DNA from: CALMEC01 sp964628685
Lineage (GTDB): Bacteria; Actinomycetota; Thermoleophilia; Miltoncostaeales; Miltoncostaeaceae
DNA length: 64,000 nucleotides
Assembly: GCA_964628685.1 (NCBI GenBank)
Contig: CAZVNM010000004.1
Span: forward strand, 62,001-126,000
Reading direction: 5' to 3'
Every line of letters begins with the position of its first letter. Positions within the stretch are counted from its first letter, which is position 1. The notes under the pieces are model-generated. The model had not been told where the DNA came from. It saw only the letters and a program-made list of their open reading frames with translations, and searched no databases. The position numbers and the translations under genes are program-made. This document shows positions 9,556 through 18,077 of the stretch, one piece after another.

Positions 9556-10670
9556 GGGTCGTCGACGTCACCCAGTGCTACGGCGACGCGTTTGGCGGGA
9601 TCCGCACCTACCTGCACGCGAAGGCGGCGTTCGCCGCCGCCGCGGACCGCCCGCACGCCATCGTGGTGCCGGGCCCGGCGGACACCTCGGACGAACGCGT
9701 GCACGGGTCGATGCTCGCCAGGGTGCGGGGTCGCAGCCCGGCGCGCCGGTGGGGGTACCGGATGGTCGTCCGCCCGGGTCCGCTCCTTCGCGCCATCGAG
9801 CGCCACCGGCCCGACGTGGTCGTCCTGCACGACTGCGTGGCGTTCCCGCGTGCGATCGCCGCCTGGGCGCGCCGTAACGACGTGCGACTGGTGATGGTGT
9901 GCCATTCGGATCTGCGGCTCTCGTCACGGGGTCTGCCGCCGGGGCTCCGCGGCCCGGCGACCGTCGCGCTCGGTCTCATCCAGCGTCGGGGGTTCGGCGC
10001 GCCCGCGACGGTGCTCCTGCCGTCGGACGAGACCGGTCGCAGGGTCGGGCATCTCATCGGGTGCCGCACGGTCCGCATCCCCCTGGGCGTCGACATCACG
10101 ACCTTCGCGGGCGCCCGTCCCGACCCCGAGCTGCGGTCCCGTCTGGCGCCCGACGGCGCACCGCTTCTGCTCTACGCCGGGCGTCTGTCGTCCGAGAAGG
10201 GCGTCGATCTGCTGGCGAAGATGCTCGTGCGGATTCCGGACGCCCGGCTGGCGATCGCCGGCGCCGGGGCGTCGGAGGCGGCGGTCATGCGGTCCGCCCG
10301 GCGGCTCGAGGTCGCCGGCAGGCTGCGGTTTCTCGGGTTCATCGACGACCGTGACGAGCTGGCCCGTCACATGGCGACGGCGGATTGTTTCGTCCACCCC
10401 AACCACCACGAGGCGTTCGGGCTCACGCCCATCGAGGCCCTCGCCGCCGGCTGCCGCGTGGTGGCCCCGGACTCGGCCGGGTGTCGCGAGAACCTGACCG
10501 GGCGCGGTGCCGTCCTCGTGCGGCCGGACGACGCGGGGGCGCTCGCCGACGGTGTGCGCCGCGCGCTGGGACGTCCCCGTCCGCGGCCGGACCTCGGCGA
10601 TCTGGGGTGGGAACGCACGTTCACACGCGAGTGGGAGGTCTACGAATCACTGTGCACCGACGGACGCTGA
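9552..10670 (+). CDS. GT4-family glycosyltransferase
   Basis: This is a 372-residue GT-B fold transferase. The N-terminal half has the acceptor-side Gly-rich loop (DAFGGIRTYLHAK). The C-terminal half has LYAGRLSSEKGVDLL and the sugar-nucleotide motif HEAFGLTPIEALAAG with the EX7E pattern. It probably transfers a hexose or mannose-type sugar in the cytoplasm at the membrane face; the substrate cannot be read from the sequence. The GTG start overlaps the upstream stop as GTGA, indicating translational coupling to the PHP-GT4 fusion. The next gene starts 19 bases inside its 3' end. Confidence 0.88.
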   Translation: MRVVDVTQCYGDAFGGIRTYLHAKAAFAAAADRPHAIVVPGPADTSDERVHGSMLARVRGRSPARRWGYRMVVRPGPLLRAIERHRPDVVVLHDCVAFPRAIAAWARRNDVRLVMVCHSDLRLSSRGLPPGLRGPATVALGLIQRRGFGAPATVLLPSDETGRRVGHLIGCRTVRIPLGVDITTFAGARPDPELRSRLAPDGAPLLLYAGRLSSEKGVDLLAKMLVRIPDARLAIAGAGASEAAVMRSARRLEVAGRLRFLGFIDDRDELARHMATADCFVHPNHHEAFGLTPIEALAAGCRVVAPDSAGCRENLTGRGAVLVRPDDAGALADGVRRALGRPRPRPDLGDLGWERTFTREWEVYESLCTDGR

Positions 10671-11395
10671 TCATCTCGATCCACGATGTATGCGCGCGCA
10701 CCGCACCGCGGGTCATGCGCTGGCGCGAGATCGTCGCCTCGCTGGCCCCGGGTCCGGTGAGCCTGCTCGTGATCCCCCACGACGGTGGGGATCCGTCCCT
10801 GCCCGCCCCGCTTGCCGCATGGCTCGCCGAGCGCACCCGCGCCGGCGACGAGCTCGTGCTGCACGGCCTGACGCACCGACGGGTGGACGGACGGGACGGT
10901 GCCGAGCTCGCGGGCCGCGACGCGGTCGCGGTGCGGACCCGGGTGATGGCCGGCGCCCTCGCCCTGGGCACGGCAGGGCTCGGCGCACGCGGGTTCATCG
11001 CGCCGGCCTACGCCCACCCGCCGACGCTCGACGCGGCGTGCCGCGAGGCCGGGCTGGGATGGTGGGCCACGCGCACCACGCTGCGGAGCGCCCACGGTCG
11101 GCGCTTCGTCCCCAGCCTGGGCGCCGGGGCGTCCACCGTCGCCCGTCGGTTGCTCTCACCGCGGGCGCTCCGCCTGGGGGTGCGGGCCCTCGGGGCGGCG
11201 CCCACGGTCCGCCTCGACCTGCATCCGGCCGACCTCGACCATCCGCATCTCGTCAGGGCGACAACATCGGCCGTCGCAGAGCTCCTGCGGCAGGGGCGTG
11301 TGCCGGTGCGCCACCGGGACCTGCTGGACCCCGTCGAGCCGGCGTTCGCGTTCGCGGGGTCCGATCTGCGCGTCTGGGAGGCGGGGGCCGGCTGA
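10652..11395 (+). CDS. DUF2334-type polysaccharide deacetylase-like protein
   Basis: The 247-residue protein begins with LIISIHDVCARTAPR, the start motif of DUF2334 (a NodB-like fold), followed by ELVLHGLTHRR with the conserved HxxTH-like metal site, FIAPAY near residue 115, and RLDLHPADLDHP near 190. Such proteins deacetylate or bind N-acetylated glycans. No signal peptide is seen, so it may act in the cytoplasm on lipid-linked or intracellular sugar. Its GTG start overlaps the preceding glycosyltransferase by 19 bases, so it is the third gene of the operon. Together the operon suggests synthesis and trimming of a glycolipid or glycoside. Confidence 0.75.
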   Translation: MHRRTLIISIHDVCARTAPRVMRWREIVASLAPGPVSLLVIPHDGGDPSLPAPLAAWLAERTRAGDELVLHGLTHRRVDGRDGAELAGRDAVAVRTRVMAGALALGTAGLGARGFIAPAYAHPPTLDAACREAGLGWWATRTTLRSAHGRRFVPSLGAGASTVARRLLSPRALRLGVRALGAAPTVRLDLHPADLDHPHLVRATTSAVAELLRQGRVPVRHRDLLDPVEPAFAFAGSDLRVWEAGAG

Positions 11396-11401
11396 AGGCC
11401 T

Positions 11402-11420
11402 CGTCGACCCTGCGTCGACG
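11402..11420 (+). terminator. Small hairpin after the glycan operon
   Basis: CGTCGAC and GTCGACG pair around a 5-base loop 6 bases after the operon's stop. The stem is only 7 bp, so it is a weak terminator candidate. Confidence 0.35.
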
Positions 11421-11581
11421 GCGCGGTTCGTACGATTCGCACGGTGACGCCCCAGCGTCACCGGCTGGGCCGAGCCGCCACAGTCTCACGAGGACCGTGC
11501 GGTCCGGCCCGGGGCGTCGGACGACGCCCGAACCGCCGGAGCGATTCGTGACGCGGCCGCGGCGGATGTGTCACGCGATCG

Positions 11582-11778
11582 CGTCGGAGTGAACGGCGGA
11601 CGACGCTCGATGGAACGCGGTCGCCGTTCAATCGAACCGACCGTGACGCGTTCAATTGAACGGCGAACATCCCAGGAAAGTCGAGATTCGTCACGGTCGA
11701 ACCCGTGATCGTCACGGAGGTGTGACGGAAGGACGACGATGGCGTGTCAATTGAACGGCGCCACCGCTCAATCGAATG
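11582..11778. repeat. 22-bp-phased palindrome cluster 1
   Basis: Copies of the 14-bp palindrome lie at 11604-11617 (CGCTCGATGGAACG), 11625-11638 (CGTTCAATCGAACC), 11649-11662 (CGTTCAATTGAACG), 11744-11757 and 11765-11778. A degenerate copy lies at 11582-11595. Pitches are 22, 21, 24, and then 21 for the last pair. No gene is visible here; reading frames through it are short and unlike the neighbours. Confidence 0.75.
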
Positions 11779-11803
11779 CGGTGGCCCGATCAGCCTGCCG
11801 CGA

Positions 11804-12560
11804 AGCGCTCCCGTCGAGCGCGGTAGCCGCAGGGGGATTGGCGTCGCATGGTTCACACGGTGACGGCCTTGCCGTCACCGGTCGCGCCTGGCGGAGCCCG
11901 ACCGCCCGCGCCGCTAACGCGCTCCNNNNNNNNNNNNNNNNNNNNNNNNNNNNNNNNNNNNNNNNNNNNNNNNNNNNNNNNNNNNNNNNNNNNNNNNNNN
12001 NNNNNNNNNNNNNNNNNNNNNNNNNGCCGTCACCGGTCGCGCCTGGCGGAGCCCGACCGCCCGCGCCGCTAACGCGCTCCGTCGAGCGCGGTAGCCGCAG
12101 GGGGATTGGCGTCGCATGGTTCACACGGTGACGGCCTTGCCGTCACCGGTCGCGCCTGGCGGAGCCCGACCGCCCGCGCCGCTAACGCGCTCCGTCGAGC
12201 GCGGTAGCCGCAGGGGGATTGGCGTCGCATGGTTCACACGGTGACGGCCTTGCCGTCACCGGTCGCGCCTGGCGGAGCCCGACCGCCCGCGCCGCTAACG
12301 CGCTCCTTCGAGCGCGTTCGCAGCATGGGGATTGGCGTCGCATGGTTCGCACGGTGACGGCCTTGCCGTCACCGGTCGCGCCTGGCGGAGCCCGACCGCC
12401 CGCGCCGCTAACGCGCTCCTTCGAGCGCGTTCGCAGCATGGGGATTGGCGTCGCATGGTTCGCACGGTGACGGCCTTGCCGTCACCGGTCGCGCCTGGCG
12501 GAGCCCGACCGCCCGCGCCGCTAACGCGCTCCTTCGAGCGCGTTCGCGGCGTGGGGGTCG
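11804..12560. repeat. 113-bp tandem array that copies the 3' end of mtnP
   Basis: A 113-bp unit repeats head to tail; the anchor GCGTCGCATG occurs at 11841, 12109, 12222, 12335 and 12448, and a further unit is cut by the N gap. Each unit contains two hairpins: GGTGACGGC/GCCGTCACC (9 bp, loop CTT) and AACGCGCTC/GAGCGCGTT (9 bp, loop CTTC, with one end changed in the outer units). The second hairpin is the last codons plus the stop of mtnP, and the final unit merges into that gene. The two units nearest the gene resemble the gene end most closely. Because 113 is not divisible by 3, open frames across the array are not genes. Confidence 0.92.
11926..12025. other. Assembly gap (100 N)
   Basis: There are exactly 100 N, the usual placeholder for a gap of unknown size. 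It falls inside the 113-bp array. The phase of the flanking units does not fit 100 bases, so the true number of units is unknown and can only be larger than seen. Confidence 0.97.
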
Positions 12561-13306
12561 GGCTCCTCAGGTATACGCGGGATGATCTCGAACAGCAGCC
12601 GGCGCAGCCGGGCGTTGTTCTCGCCGAACGCCGTCAGGACGTCGGCGTGTGTGACGGGCGGCGCGCCGTCCACCCCGACGTCGTAATCCGTGATGAGCGA
12701 GACGTTGGCGTAGGCGATCTCGAGTTCGCGAGCCAGGTAGCCCTCCGGGTAGGCGGTCATGTTGATGACCTCCCAGCCGGCGCTCGAGAACCATCGGCTC
12801 TCCGCCCGGGTCGAGAACCGCGGTCCCTGGATCACCACCACGGTGCCGGTCTCGTGCACCGGGATGTCGAGTTCCCGGCAGCCCTCGATGAGGAGCCGGC
12901 GGAGCACGGGGCTGTACGGGTCGGCCGCCGACACGTGCGTGGTGATCGGACCGTCGTAGAAGGTGTCGCGCCGGCCGGTGGTGCGGTCGACGAACTGGTC
13001 GCAGACGACGAAGTCACCGATCCGCACGTCGGCCTGGAGGCTGCCGCTGGCGCAGGGGCCGAAGATCCACCGGACGCCCAGCTCCTTCATCGCCCAGAGG
13101 TTGGCCCGGTAGTTGATGGTGTGCGCCGGGTACTGGTGGTCCACCCCGTGGCGCGGGAGGAAGGCGACCCGCCGCCCGCCGAGCTCCCCGATGAAGACCC
13201 GTGAGGACGGGATGCCGTACGGCGTGTCGATGGCGACCGATTCCACGTCGTCCAGGAACGAGTAGAACCCCGAGCCTCCGAACACCCCGATCTCTGCACC
13301 CGCCAC
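12521..13306 (-). CDS. mtnP: S-methyl-5'-thioadenosine/inosine phosphorylase family protein
   Basis: The 261-residue protein belongs to the purine nucleoside phosphorylase superfamily (PF01048). GVFGGSGFYSF forms the phosphate loop, LPRHGVDHQYPAHTINYRAN near residue 50 matches MTAP, and NMTAYPEGYLARE near 190 contains the Met/Glu pair that binds the ribose. It cleaves methylthioadenosine (or the inosine form) in methionine salvage and polyamine by-product removal. The change from the eukaryotic-type TVPE to AYPE may affect base choice. GGAGGG precedes the GTG start. The last nine codons and the stop lie inside the first unit of the 113-bp array, so the array abuts and copies this gene's end. 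Confidence 0.85.
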   Translation of the reverse strand: MAGAEIGVFGGSGFYSFLDDVESVAIDTPYGIPSSRVFIGELGGRRVAFLPRHGVDHQYPAHTINYRANLWAMKELGVRWIFGPCASGSLQADVRIGDFVVCDQFVDRTTGRRDTFYDGPITTHVSAADPYSPVLRRLLIEGCRELDIPVHETGTVVVIQGPRFSTRAESRWFSSAGWEVINMTAYPEGYLARELEIAYANVSLITDYDVGVDGAPPVTHADVLTAFGENNARLRRLLFEIIPRIPEEPDPHAANALEGAR

Positions 13307-13391
13307 GCGTCAGCCCTCCGGTCGTTTCACTGTGTGGTCGCTCCGCGCGCGACGGGCACCGCGGGCGGCTCGGGTCCGGCGCCGGCTCCCC

Positions 13392-13853
13392 TCAGGAGCC
13401 GGGTGTCCAGAGCCCCGAGTCACCCTTGCGCGGGCCCTCACCACCCGGCGTCCACAGGCCGGAGTCGCCGCCCTCCTGCTCGCGCTCGGCCTCTCCCCTG
13501 GCCGACGCCTCCTCCTCGACCGCCCGTGCGTAGAGCATCTGCAGCTGGGCGAGCGGCTCGCGGAACGGACGGGCCTGGGCCGCGCCGATCTCGGTCTCGG
13601 AGACCATGACGAGCGCCCTGAGCGTCTCGATGGCGATCCGCGCCTGCGGAAGGTCCCGCCGGGTGACGCCCTCGGGTCCGAACCCCAGCCGGATGCCCGC
13701 CAGGTCGGCGAAGGTGGCCATGGTGCGCATGAGGAAGTCGTGCACCGGCGTCTCCGCCAGCTGACGCGCCATCTCGCGCATGAGCTCCTCGGCACTCATG
13801 CGCTCGTCGTCGGGGGCCGAACCGGTCTGACGGTCGTCGGGCTGGTCGGTCAC
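13392..13853 (-). CDS. DUF1844-like protein with duplicated C-terminal tail
   Basis: This is a 153-residue soluble protein. The central part (about residues 20-115) is helical. RRDLPQARIAIETLRALVMV, together with the flanking helices, resembles the DUF1844 family, which has no known function. The C-terminus carries a short repeated peptide, GDSGLWTPGG and GDSGLWTPGS, separated by a few residues, after an Ala/Glu-rich helix. Such a tail could be a docking peptide (inference). The GTG start overlaps the stop of the upstream ligase gene by 4 bases, so the two are cotranscribed and translationally coupled. Confidence 0.6.
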   Translation of the reverse strand: MTDQPDDRQTGSAPDDERMSAEELMREMARQLAETPVHDFLMRTMATFADLAGIRLGFGPEGVTRRDLPQARIAIETLRALVMVSETEIGAAQARPFREPLAQLQMLYARAVEEEASARGEAEREQEGGDSGLWTPGGEGPRKGDSGLWTPGS

Positions 13854-15106
13854 GCCACAACCTCCTCGTTGAGCGACTTCAGGATTTCACGGGCGGATTC
13901 CCGTGTGCGTTCCACCACGCCGGCGTGCACGGCGCGCACGTCCCCGCCGGCCCGTTCGAGGGCGGCCAGCTGACGCATGGCGCCGTTGCCACCGGCAAGC
14001 ATGCCCTCGACGGTCGCGAGGTGCTGCGCGACCCCCAGGGGGACGGCCACCGGTGCGACCCATTCGAGCAGTTCCTCGATCGCCCGCACGGTCGGTCGGG
14101 TGCGTGCGCGCGCGAAATCGATGAGCTCGCCGGTGAGCCCGTAGCGGATCGCCCGCCACAGGTTCTCCTCGAGCAGGCGGTTGGGGTGGGCGGGCAGCGG
14201 CTCACCCTCGTCGTACGCGGCGCAGAAGCGTGCGATGCAGGCATACGCCAGCGCCATGACGCCGATGGCGTCGGCCATCTCGGTCTGCCCGTCGCAGATG
14301 CGCACCTCGATCGTGCCGAAGCTGTGGTGCGGCCGGATGCTCCACCAGATCTGGGTGGCCTTCTCGATCGATCCGGTGCGCTCCAGCAGGTCGACGAACT
14401 CGGCGTAGTCGCGCCAGGTGGGCAGTGCGTCGGGGATGCCGCAGCGCGGGAAGCTTCGGACGAACACCTGCGTCCGCGTGGAATGCAGGCGGGTCGCCCG
14501 CCCCCAGAACACAGGGCTGTTGGCCGACAGGGCGAGCAGGTCCGGGAGGACCGACCGCATCGCGGTGCACACGGCCATCGCACGATCGGCGTCGCGCACG
14601 CCGCAGTGCAGGTGGACCGACCAGGTGTTGTTGGTCCACGCCACGTAGCCAAGGCTCTCGTCCAGCAGGCGGTAGTGCGGCGTGTCGATGAGGCGCTGGT
14701 CCTGCCAGACGCTGAACGGGTGCGTCCCGGACACGCCGATGGCCATGTCCAGCCGATCGGCGATGTCGATGACGGCCAGGCGCCCCTCCACCAGCTCGCG
14801 GGCCGCCGAGGTGAACCCGTCGTGCTTGACGGTGCGGTATTCGACCTCGCTCGCGATGAGCTCCCCCGCAAGCCGGTCGGCGAGCTCGGGCGGTGCGGCA
14901 CTCGTCAGGTCCTCGAAGCGGTTGACCAGCTCGAGGGTCGCGGGGTCGAGGAGCTGGTACTCCTCCTCCAGGCCGACGGTGAAGTCGGTCGAGGTCGCGA
15001 AGCGCTCCTGGACACCTTCGAGGATTCCCTGGTCGGGGGCGTCGGTCACGACGATCGAGTGTAGCAACGGGCCGCCGGGCACCCGCCCGCGAACCCGACC
15101 GGCCAA
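13850..15106 (-). CDS. YbdK-type glutamate-cysteine ligase (carboxylate-amine ligase)
   Basis: The protein (418 residues from the longest start) has the YbdK/GCS2 signature TVGLEEEYQLLDP near residue 43, then EYRTVKHDGF, GTHPFS, and NSPVFWGR near 220. The C-terminal RPHHSFGTIEVRICDGQTE carries active-site residues. It joins glutamate (or another carboxylate) to the amino group of cysteine or a similar amine using ATP. In actinobacteria such enzymes feed glutathione-like or ergothioneine-like thiols, but substrate assignment needs assay. A GTG at 15049 (VTDAPDQG) would remove 19 residues and is a plausible true start. The DUF1844-like gene is coupled downstream. The upstream spacer is a divergent promoter region shared with the GMC oxidoreductase. 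Confidence 0.85.
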   Translation of the reverse strand: MAGRVRGRVPGGPLLHSIVVTDAPDQGILEGVQERFATSTDFTVGLEEEYQLLDPATLELVNRFEDLTSAAPPELADRLAGELIASEVEYRTVKHDGFTSAARELVEGRLAVIDIADRLDMAIGVSGTHPFSVWQDQRLIDTPHYRLLDESLGYVAWTNNTWSVHLHCGVRDADRAMAVCTAMRSVLPDLLALSANSPVFWGRATRLHSTRTQVFVRSFPRCGIPDALPTWRDYAEFVDLLERTGSIEKATQIWWSIRPHHSFGTIEVRICDGQTEMADAIGVMALAYACIARFCAAYDEGEPLPAHPNRLLEENLWRAIRYGLTGELIDFARARTRPTVRAIEELLEWVAPVAVPLGVAQHLATVEGMLAGGNGAMRQLAALERAGGDVRAVHAGVVERTRESAREILKSLNEEVVA

Positions 15107-15202
15107 CGCAGGTGTGGTTCGTCGAATCCCCTGGGATCACACCCATCCCGGCGGGATCGTGCATATTTCAACGAGGCCCCTCTGGATTCACACGGGAGTG
15201 CG

Positions 15203-16786
15203 GTGGACGACGTCGACTACCTGGTCATCGGCGGTGGTTCCGCGGGATGCGTGCTCGCGGAGCGCCTCACGCGGTCGGGGCGCCTGCGCGTGATGCTGGT
15301 CGAGGCCGGTGGCGAGCCGCGCAGCCCGTTCATCCGTCTGCCGGCCGGATTCGGCCACATGCTGCGAAGTCGCGCCCACAACTGGGCCTACCGGTCGACG
15401 CCCGACGCGGCGACCGGCGGACGCGAGATCCCGATCCCGAGTGGACGTGGGCTCGGTGGCTCGGGGCTCATCAACGGCATGGTCTACGTGCGCGGCCAGC
15501 CGGCCGACTACGACGGATGGGCGGCGGCGGGCGCCGACGGCTGGGCCTACGAGGACGTCGAGCCCTACCTGCGCCGCGTGGAGAACTGCACGATCGGCGG
15601 CCCGGAGCGCGGTCACGAGGGCCCCGTGTACATCACGCAGGTGGGTGAGCGCTTCCCGGTCGCCGACGCGTTCCTGGCCGCCGCGGTGGCCGACGGCGGA
15701 CGGCTGGTGGACGACTACAACGTCGATCAGGAGGGGTTCGGCTACTACCAGGTCAACCAGCGAAACGGCCGGCGCTGGAGCCCGTACGACGCCTACCTGG
15801 CCGGTGCGCGCAGCCGGCCGAACCTGACCGTGATGACCCACACGATGGTGCTGGGGCTCGAGTTCGAGGGCAGGCGTTGCGTGGGGGCACGTCTGCGTCA
15901 CCGCGGACGCGACCTGACGGTGCGGGCGCGGCGCGAGACGATCCTTGCCGCCGGGGCCATCCGCTCGCCGCAGCTTCTCGAGGTGTCCGGGATCGGCCAT
16001 CCGGATGTGCTGGGGTCGATCGGCGTGCCGGTTCGCCTGGCGCGCGCCGACGTGGGCGAGAACTACACCGACCACTACGCGCTGCGCATGAACTGGCGCC
16101 TGCGCGGTGTGCGGACCATCAACGAGCTCTCCCGCGGGCGCCACCTGGTGCGCGCGGTGGCCGAGTACCTCACGCGACGCACGGGGATCCTCACCCTGGG
16201 GCCGGCGCTCTGCCACGGCTTCGTTCGGACCGACCCTACGTTCGATCGCCCTGACGCCCAGTTCCTGTTCATGCATGCCAGCTACGAGAACGCGGCGCGC
16301 CGCGAGCTGGACCGCGAGCCCGGCATGACGATCGGGATCATCCAGCAGCGCCCCCGCTCGTCGGGATCGATCCACGCCACGAGCCGAGACGTGCTGATGC
16401 CCCCGGCCATCCATCCCCGCTTCCTCACCGAGGAGGAGGACCGCCGCTGCGTCGTGGGCGCCATGCGCATCGCGCGTCGGCTGGTCTCGCATCCCACGCT
16501 GGCGGAGCTCGTCGTCCGCGAGATGAACCCGGGCCCCGACGCGGACACGGACGACGCGATGCTGGAGTGGGCGCGCGCCACCGGCCAGACCCTCTACCAC
16601 CCGTGCGGGACGTGCCGCATGGGCTCCGATCCGGAGGCCGTGGTGGACACGACGCTTCGGGTGCGCGACGTCGACGCCCTGCGGGTGGTGGACGCCTCGA
16701 TCATGCCGACCATCACGTCGGGCAACATCCACGCACCGGTGCTGATGCTGGCCGAGCGCGGCGCGGAGATGATCCTGGGCGACTGA
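15203..16786 (+). CDS. GMC-family FAD oxidoreductase (choline dehydrogenase-like)
   Basis: This is a 527-residue flavoprotein. The dinucleotide fold DYLVIGGGSAGCVLAERL begins at residue 4. The GMC signature region (RGLGGSGLINGMVYVRG) lies near 85, and the second signature AAGAIRSPQLLEVSGIG near 250. The C-terminal active-site block has YHPCGTCRMG with the conserved His, and NIHAPVLMLAER. It oxidises a primary alcohol with FAD; the alcohol is unknown. The start is GTG with GGGAG 5 bases upstream. It reads divergently from the ligase gene and ends 9 bases before the convergent AAA ATPase gene. Confidence 0.88.
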   Translation: MDDVDYLVIGGGSAGCVLAERLTRSGRLRVMLVEAGGEPRSPFIRLPAGFGHMLRSRAHNWAYRSTPDAATGGREIPIPSGRGLGGSGLINGMVYVRGQPADYDGWAAAGADGWAYEDVEPYLRRVENCTIGGPERGHEGPVYITQVGERFPVADAFLAAAVADGGRLVDDYNVDQEGFGYYQVNQRNGRRWSPYDAYLAGARSRPNLTVMTHTMVLGLEFEGRRCVGARLRHRGRDLTVRARRETILAAGAIRSPQLLEVSGIGHPDVLGSIGVPVRLARADVGENYTDHYALRMNWRLRGVRTINELSRGRHLVRAVAEYLTRRTGILTLGPALCHGFVRTDPTFDRPDAQFLFMHASYENAARRELDREPGMTIGIIQQRPRSSGSIHATSRDVLMPPAIHPRFLTEEEDRRCVVGAMRIARRLVSHPTLAELVVREMNPGPDADTDDAMLEWARATGQTLYHPCGTCRMGSDPEAVVDTTLRVRDVDALRVVDASIMPTITSGNIHAPVLMLAERGAEMILGD

Positions 16787-16795
16787 CCGGGCGGG

Positions 16796-18028
16796 TCAGT
16801 CGGCGTCCGCGACGAGCGCCTCACCGGCGACGATGTCGGCGAACTGCCGCGCCGAGCGCGGCGAGAGACCTCGGTCGACCGCGAACCGGCGGGCGCGGGC
16901 GTCGAAGTCGGCGGGCAGATCGTCCACCCTGCGGGCGGCGAGCTCCCGCGCCATCGCCGTGTAGTCGGTCACGCCGAGCGTTCCGAACGCCACCCGCAGC
17001 CCGAAACGCGTCGCGAGTGCCGAGCGCTCACCGCGGCCGAGGTGCTCCTCCAGGTCGTCCTCGCGTTCGGTGCGGGTCTCGCCCAGGAGGCGCATGCGGT
17101 TGGACGTCGCCCACACGCAGACGTTGGTGGGCCGTGCGCCCACGTCGCCCTCGAGCACCGCGCGCAGCTCACGGTCGGCGCGGTCGCCGCCGTCGAAGAC
17201 CAGGTCGTCCAGGAGCACCAGGCACCGCGGTCCGTCCCCGGCGAGCCGTTCGAAGAGCGCGCCGAGCCCGCCGACGTGCCGTCGGTCGAGCTGCACGAGC
17301 CGGACGTCGGGGTGGGCGGCGGCGAGGGCGCGCACGGCGGTCGACTTGCCGGTTCCGGGCGGTCCGTAGAGGAGCCCGTCGACGGCGGGGGCGCCGGCGG
17401 CGAAGGCCGCCAGGGCGTCGGCGAGCGGCCGGCGCACACCGTCGTCGCCCACCAGGTCGTCGAGGCGCACGGGGTCCGGCCGGTCGACGCCGATCAGGGT
17501 CCCGTCGACGAAGCGCGCGACCCGGTGCGTGGCGAGGGCGCCGGTCCCCTCGGCGCGGTGGAACGCCGCCAGACGGGGCGCGAAGACCGACCAGTCCCGC
17601 GCGACGGCGATGTCGTCCACCAGTCGCCGCGTGGCGGCGGGCACCGCGTCGTCGTCCACCGGCTCGCCCGACACCGGTGCACGCAGTCCGAACGGGGCGA
17701 GCACCGCATCCCAGTCGAGGTCCGCCAGGTCGGCAAGCCCGGCCAGCTCACCGGCGGCGGTCGCAAGCCGGGGGTCGTCCGGGTCGATCCCGCTCCGCGC
17801 CAGGGTCGCGAAGGGCCCCGTCGACGCGACGACGCGTTCTGCGAGCGCGCGTCGAAGCCCGCCGCGCAGCGTGAACACCTGGGCCGCCAGGGCTCCGGCG
17901 ACCGCTGGGTCGTCACCCGCGGCGGCGCGGTCGAGGGCCCCGACGAGGGGGTCGGCGTCCAGGTCGCCGTATGCGATGCGCGGCGGGGGCGGAGGGGCGC
18001 CGTCGGCGCGCGAGAGGTGAACGGTCAT
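16796..18028 (-). CDS. DUF815-type AAA+ ATPase
   Basis: This is a 410-residue protein. The N-terminal half is Ala/Leu/Asp-rich and helical. The C-terminal half is a P-loop ATPase with Walker A GLLYGPPGTGKSTAV near residue 220, Walker B CLVLLDDLVF near 265, and a sensor-like WATSNR followed by RRLLGE-type residues. This matches the DUF815 family, a predicted AAA+ ATPase of unknown role. I chose the ATG at 18028 (MTVHLSRADG) because the upstream frame has no typical start context and would run into the divergent gene at 18078. No membrane segment is visible. Confidence 0.75.
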   Translation of the reverse strand: MTVHLSRADGAPPPPPRIAYGDLDADPLVGALDRAAAGDDPAVAGALAAQVFTLRGGLRRALAERVVASTGPFATLARSGIDPDDPRLATAAGELAGLADLADLDWDAVLAPFGLRAPVSGEPVDDDAVPAATRRLVDDIAVARDWSVFAPRLAAFHRAEGTGALATHRVARFVDGTLIGVDRPDPVRLDDLVGDDGVRRPLADALAAFAAGAPAVDGLLYGPPGTGKSTAVRALAAAHPDVRLVQLDRRHVGGLGALFERLAGDGPRCLVLLDDLVFDGGDRADRELRAVLEGDVGARPTNVCVWATSNRMRLLGETRTEREDDLEEHLGRGERSALATRFGLRVAFGTLGVTDYTAMARELAARRVDDLPADFDARARRFAVDRGLSPRSARQFADIVAGEALVADAD

Positions 18029-18077
18029 CGTCGGCGAAGTGTGGCAAACGCGCCGTCCGCCGGACGCACCACCGACC

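Noticed and set aside
11739..12470. Open frames crossing the 113-bp array
   Set aside because: They arise from repeat units not divisible by 3 and partly from N; no start signals or known family.
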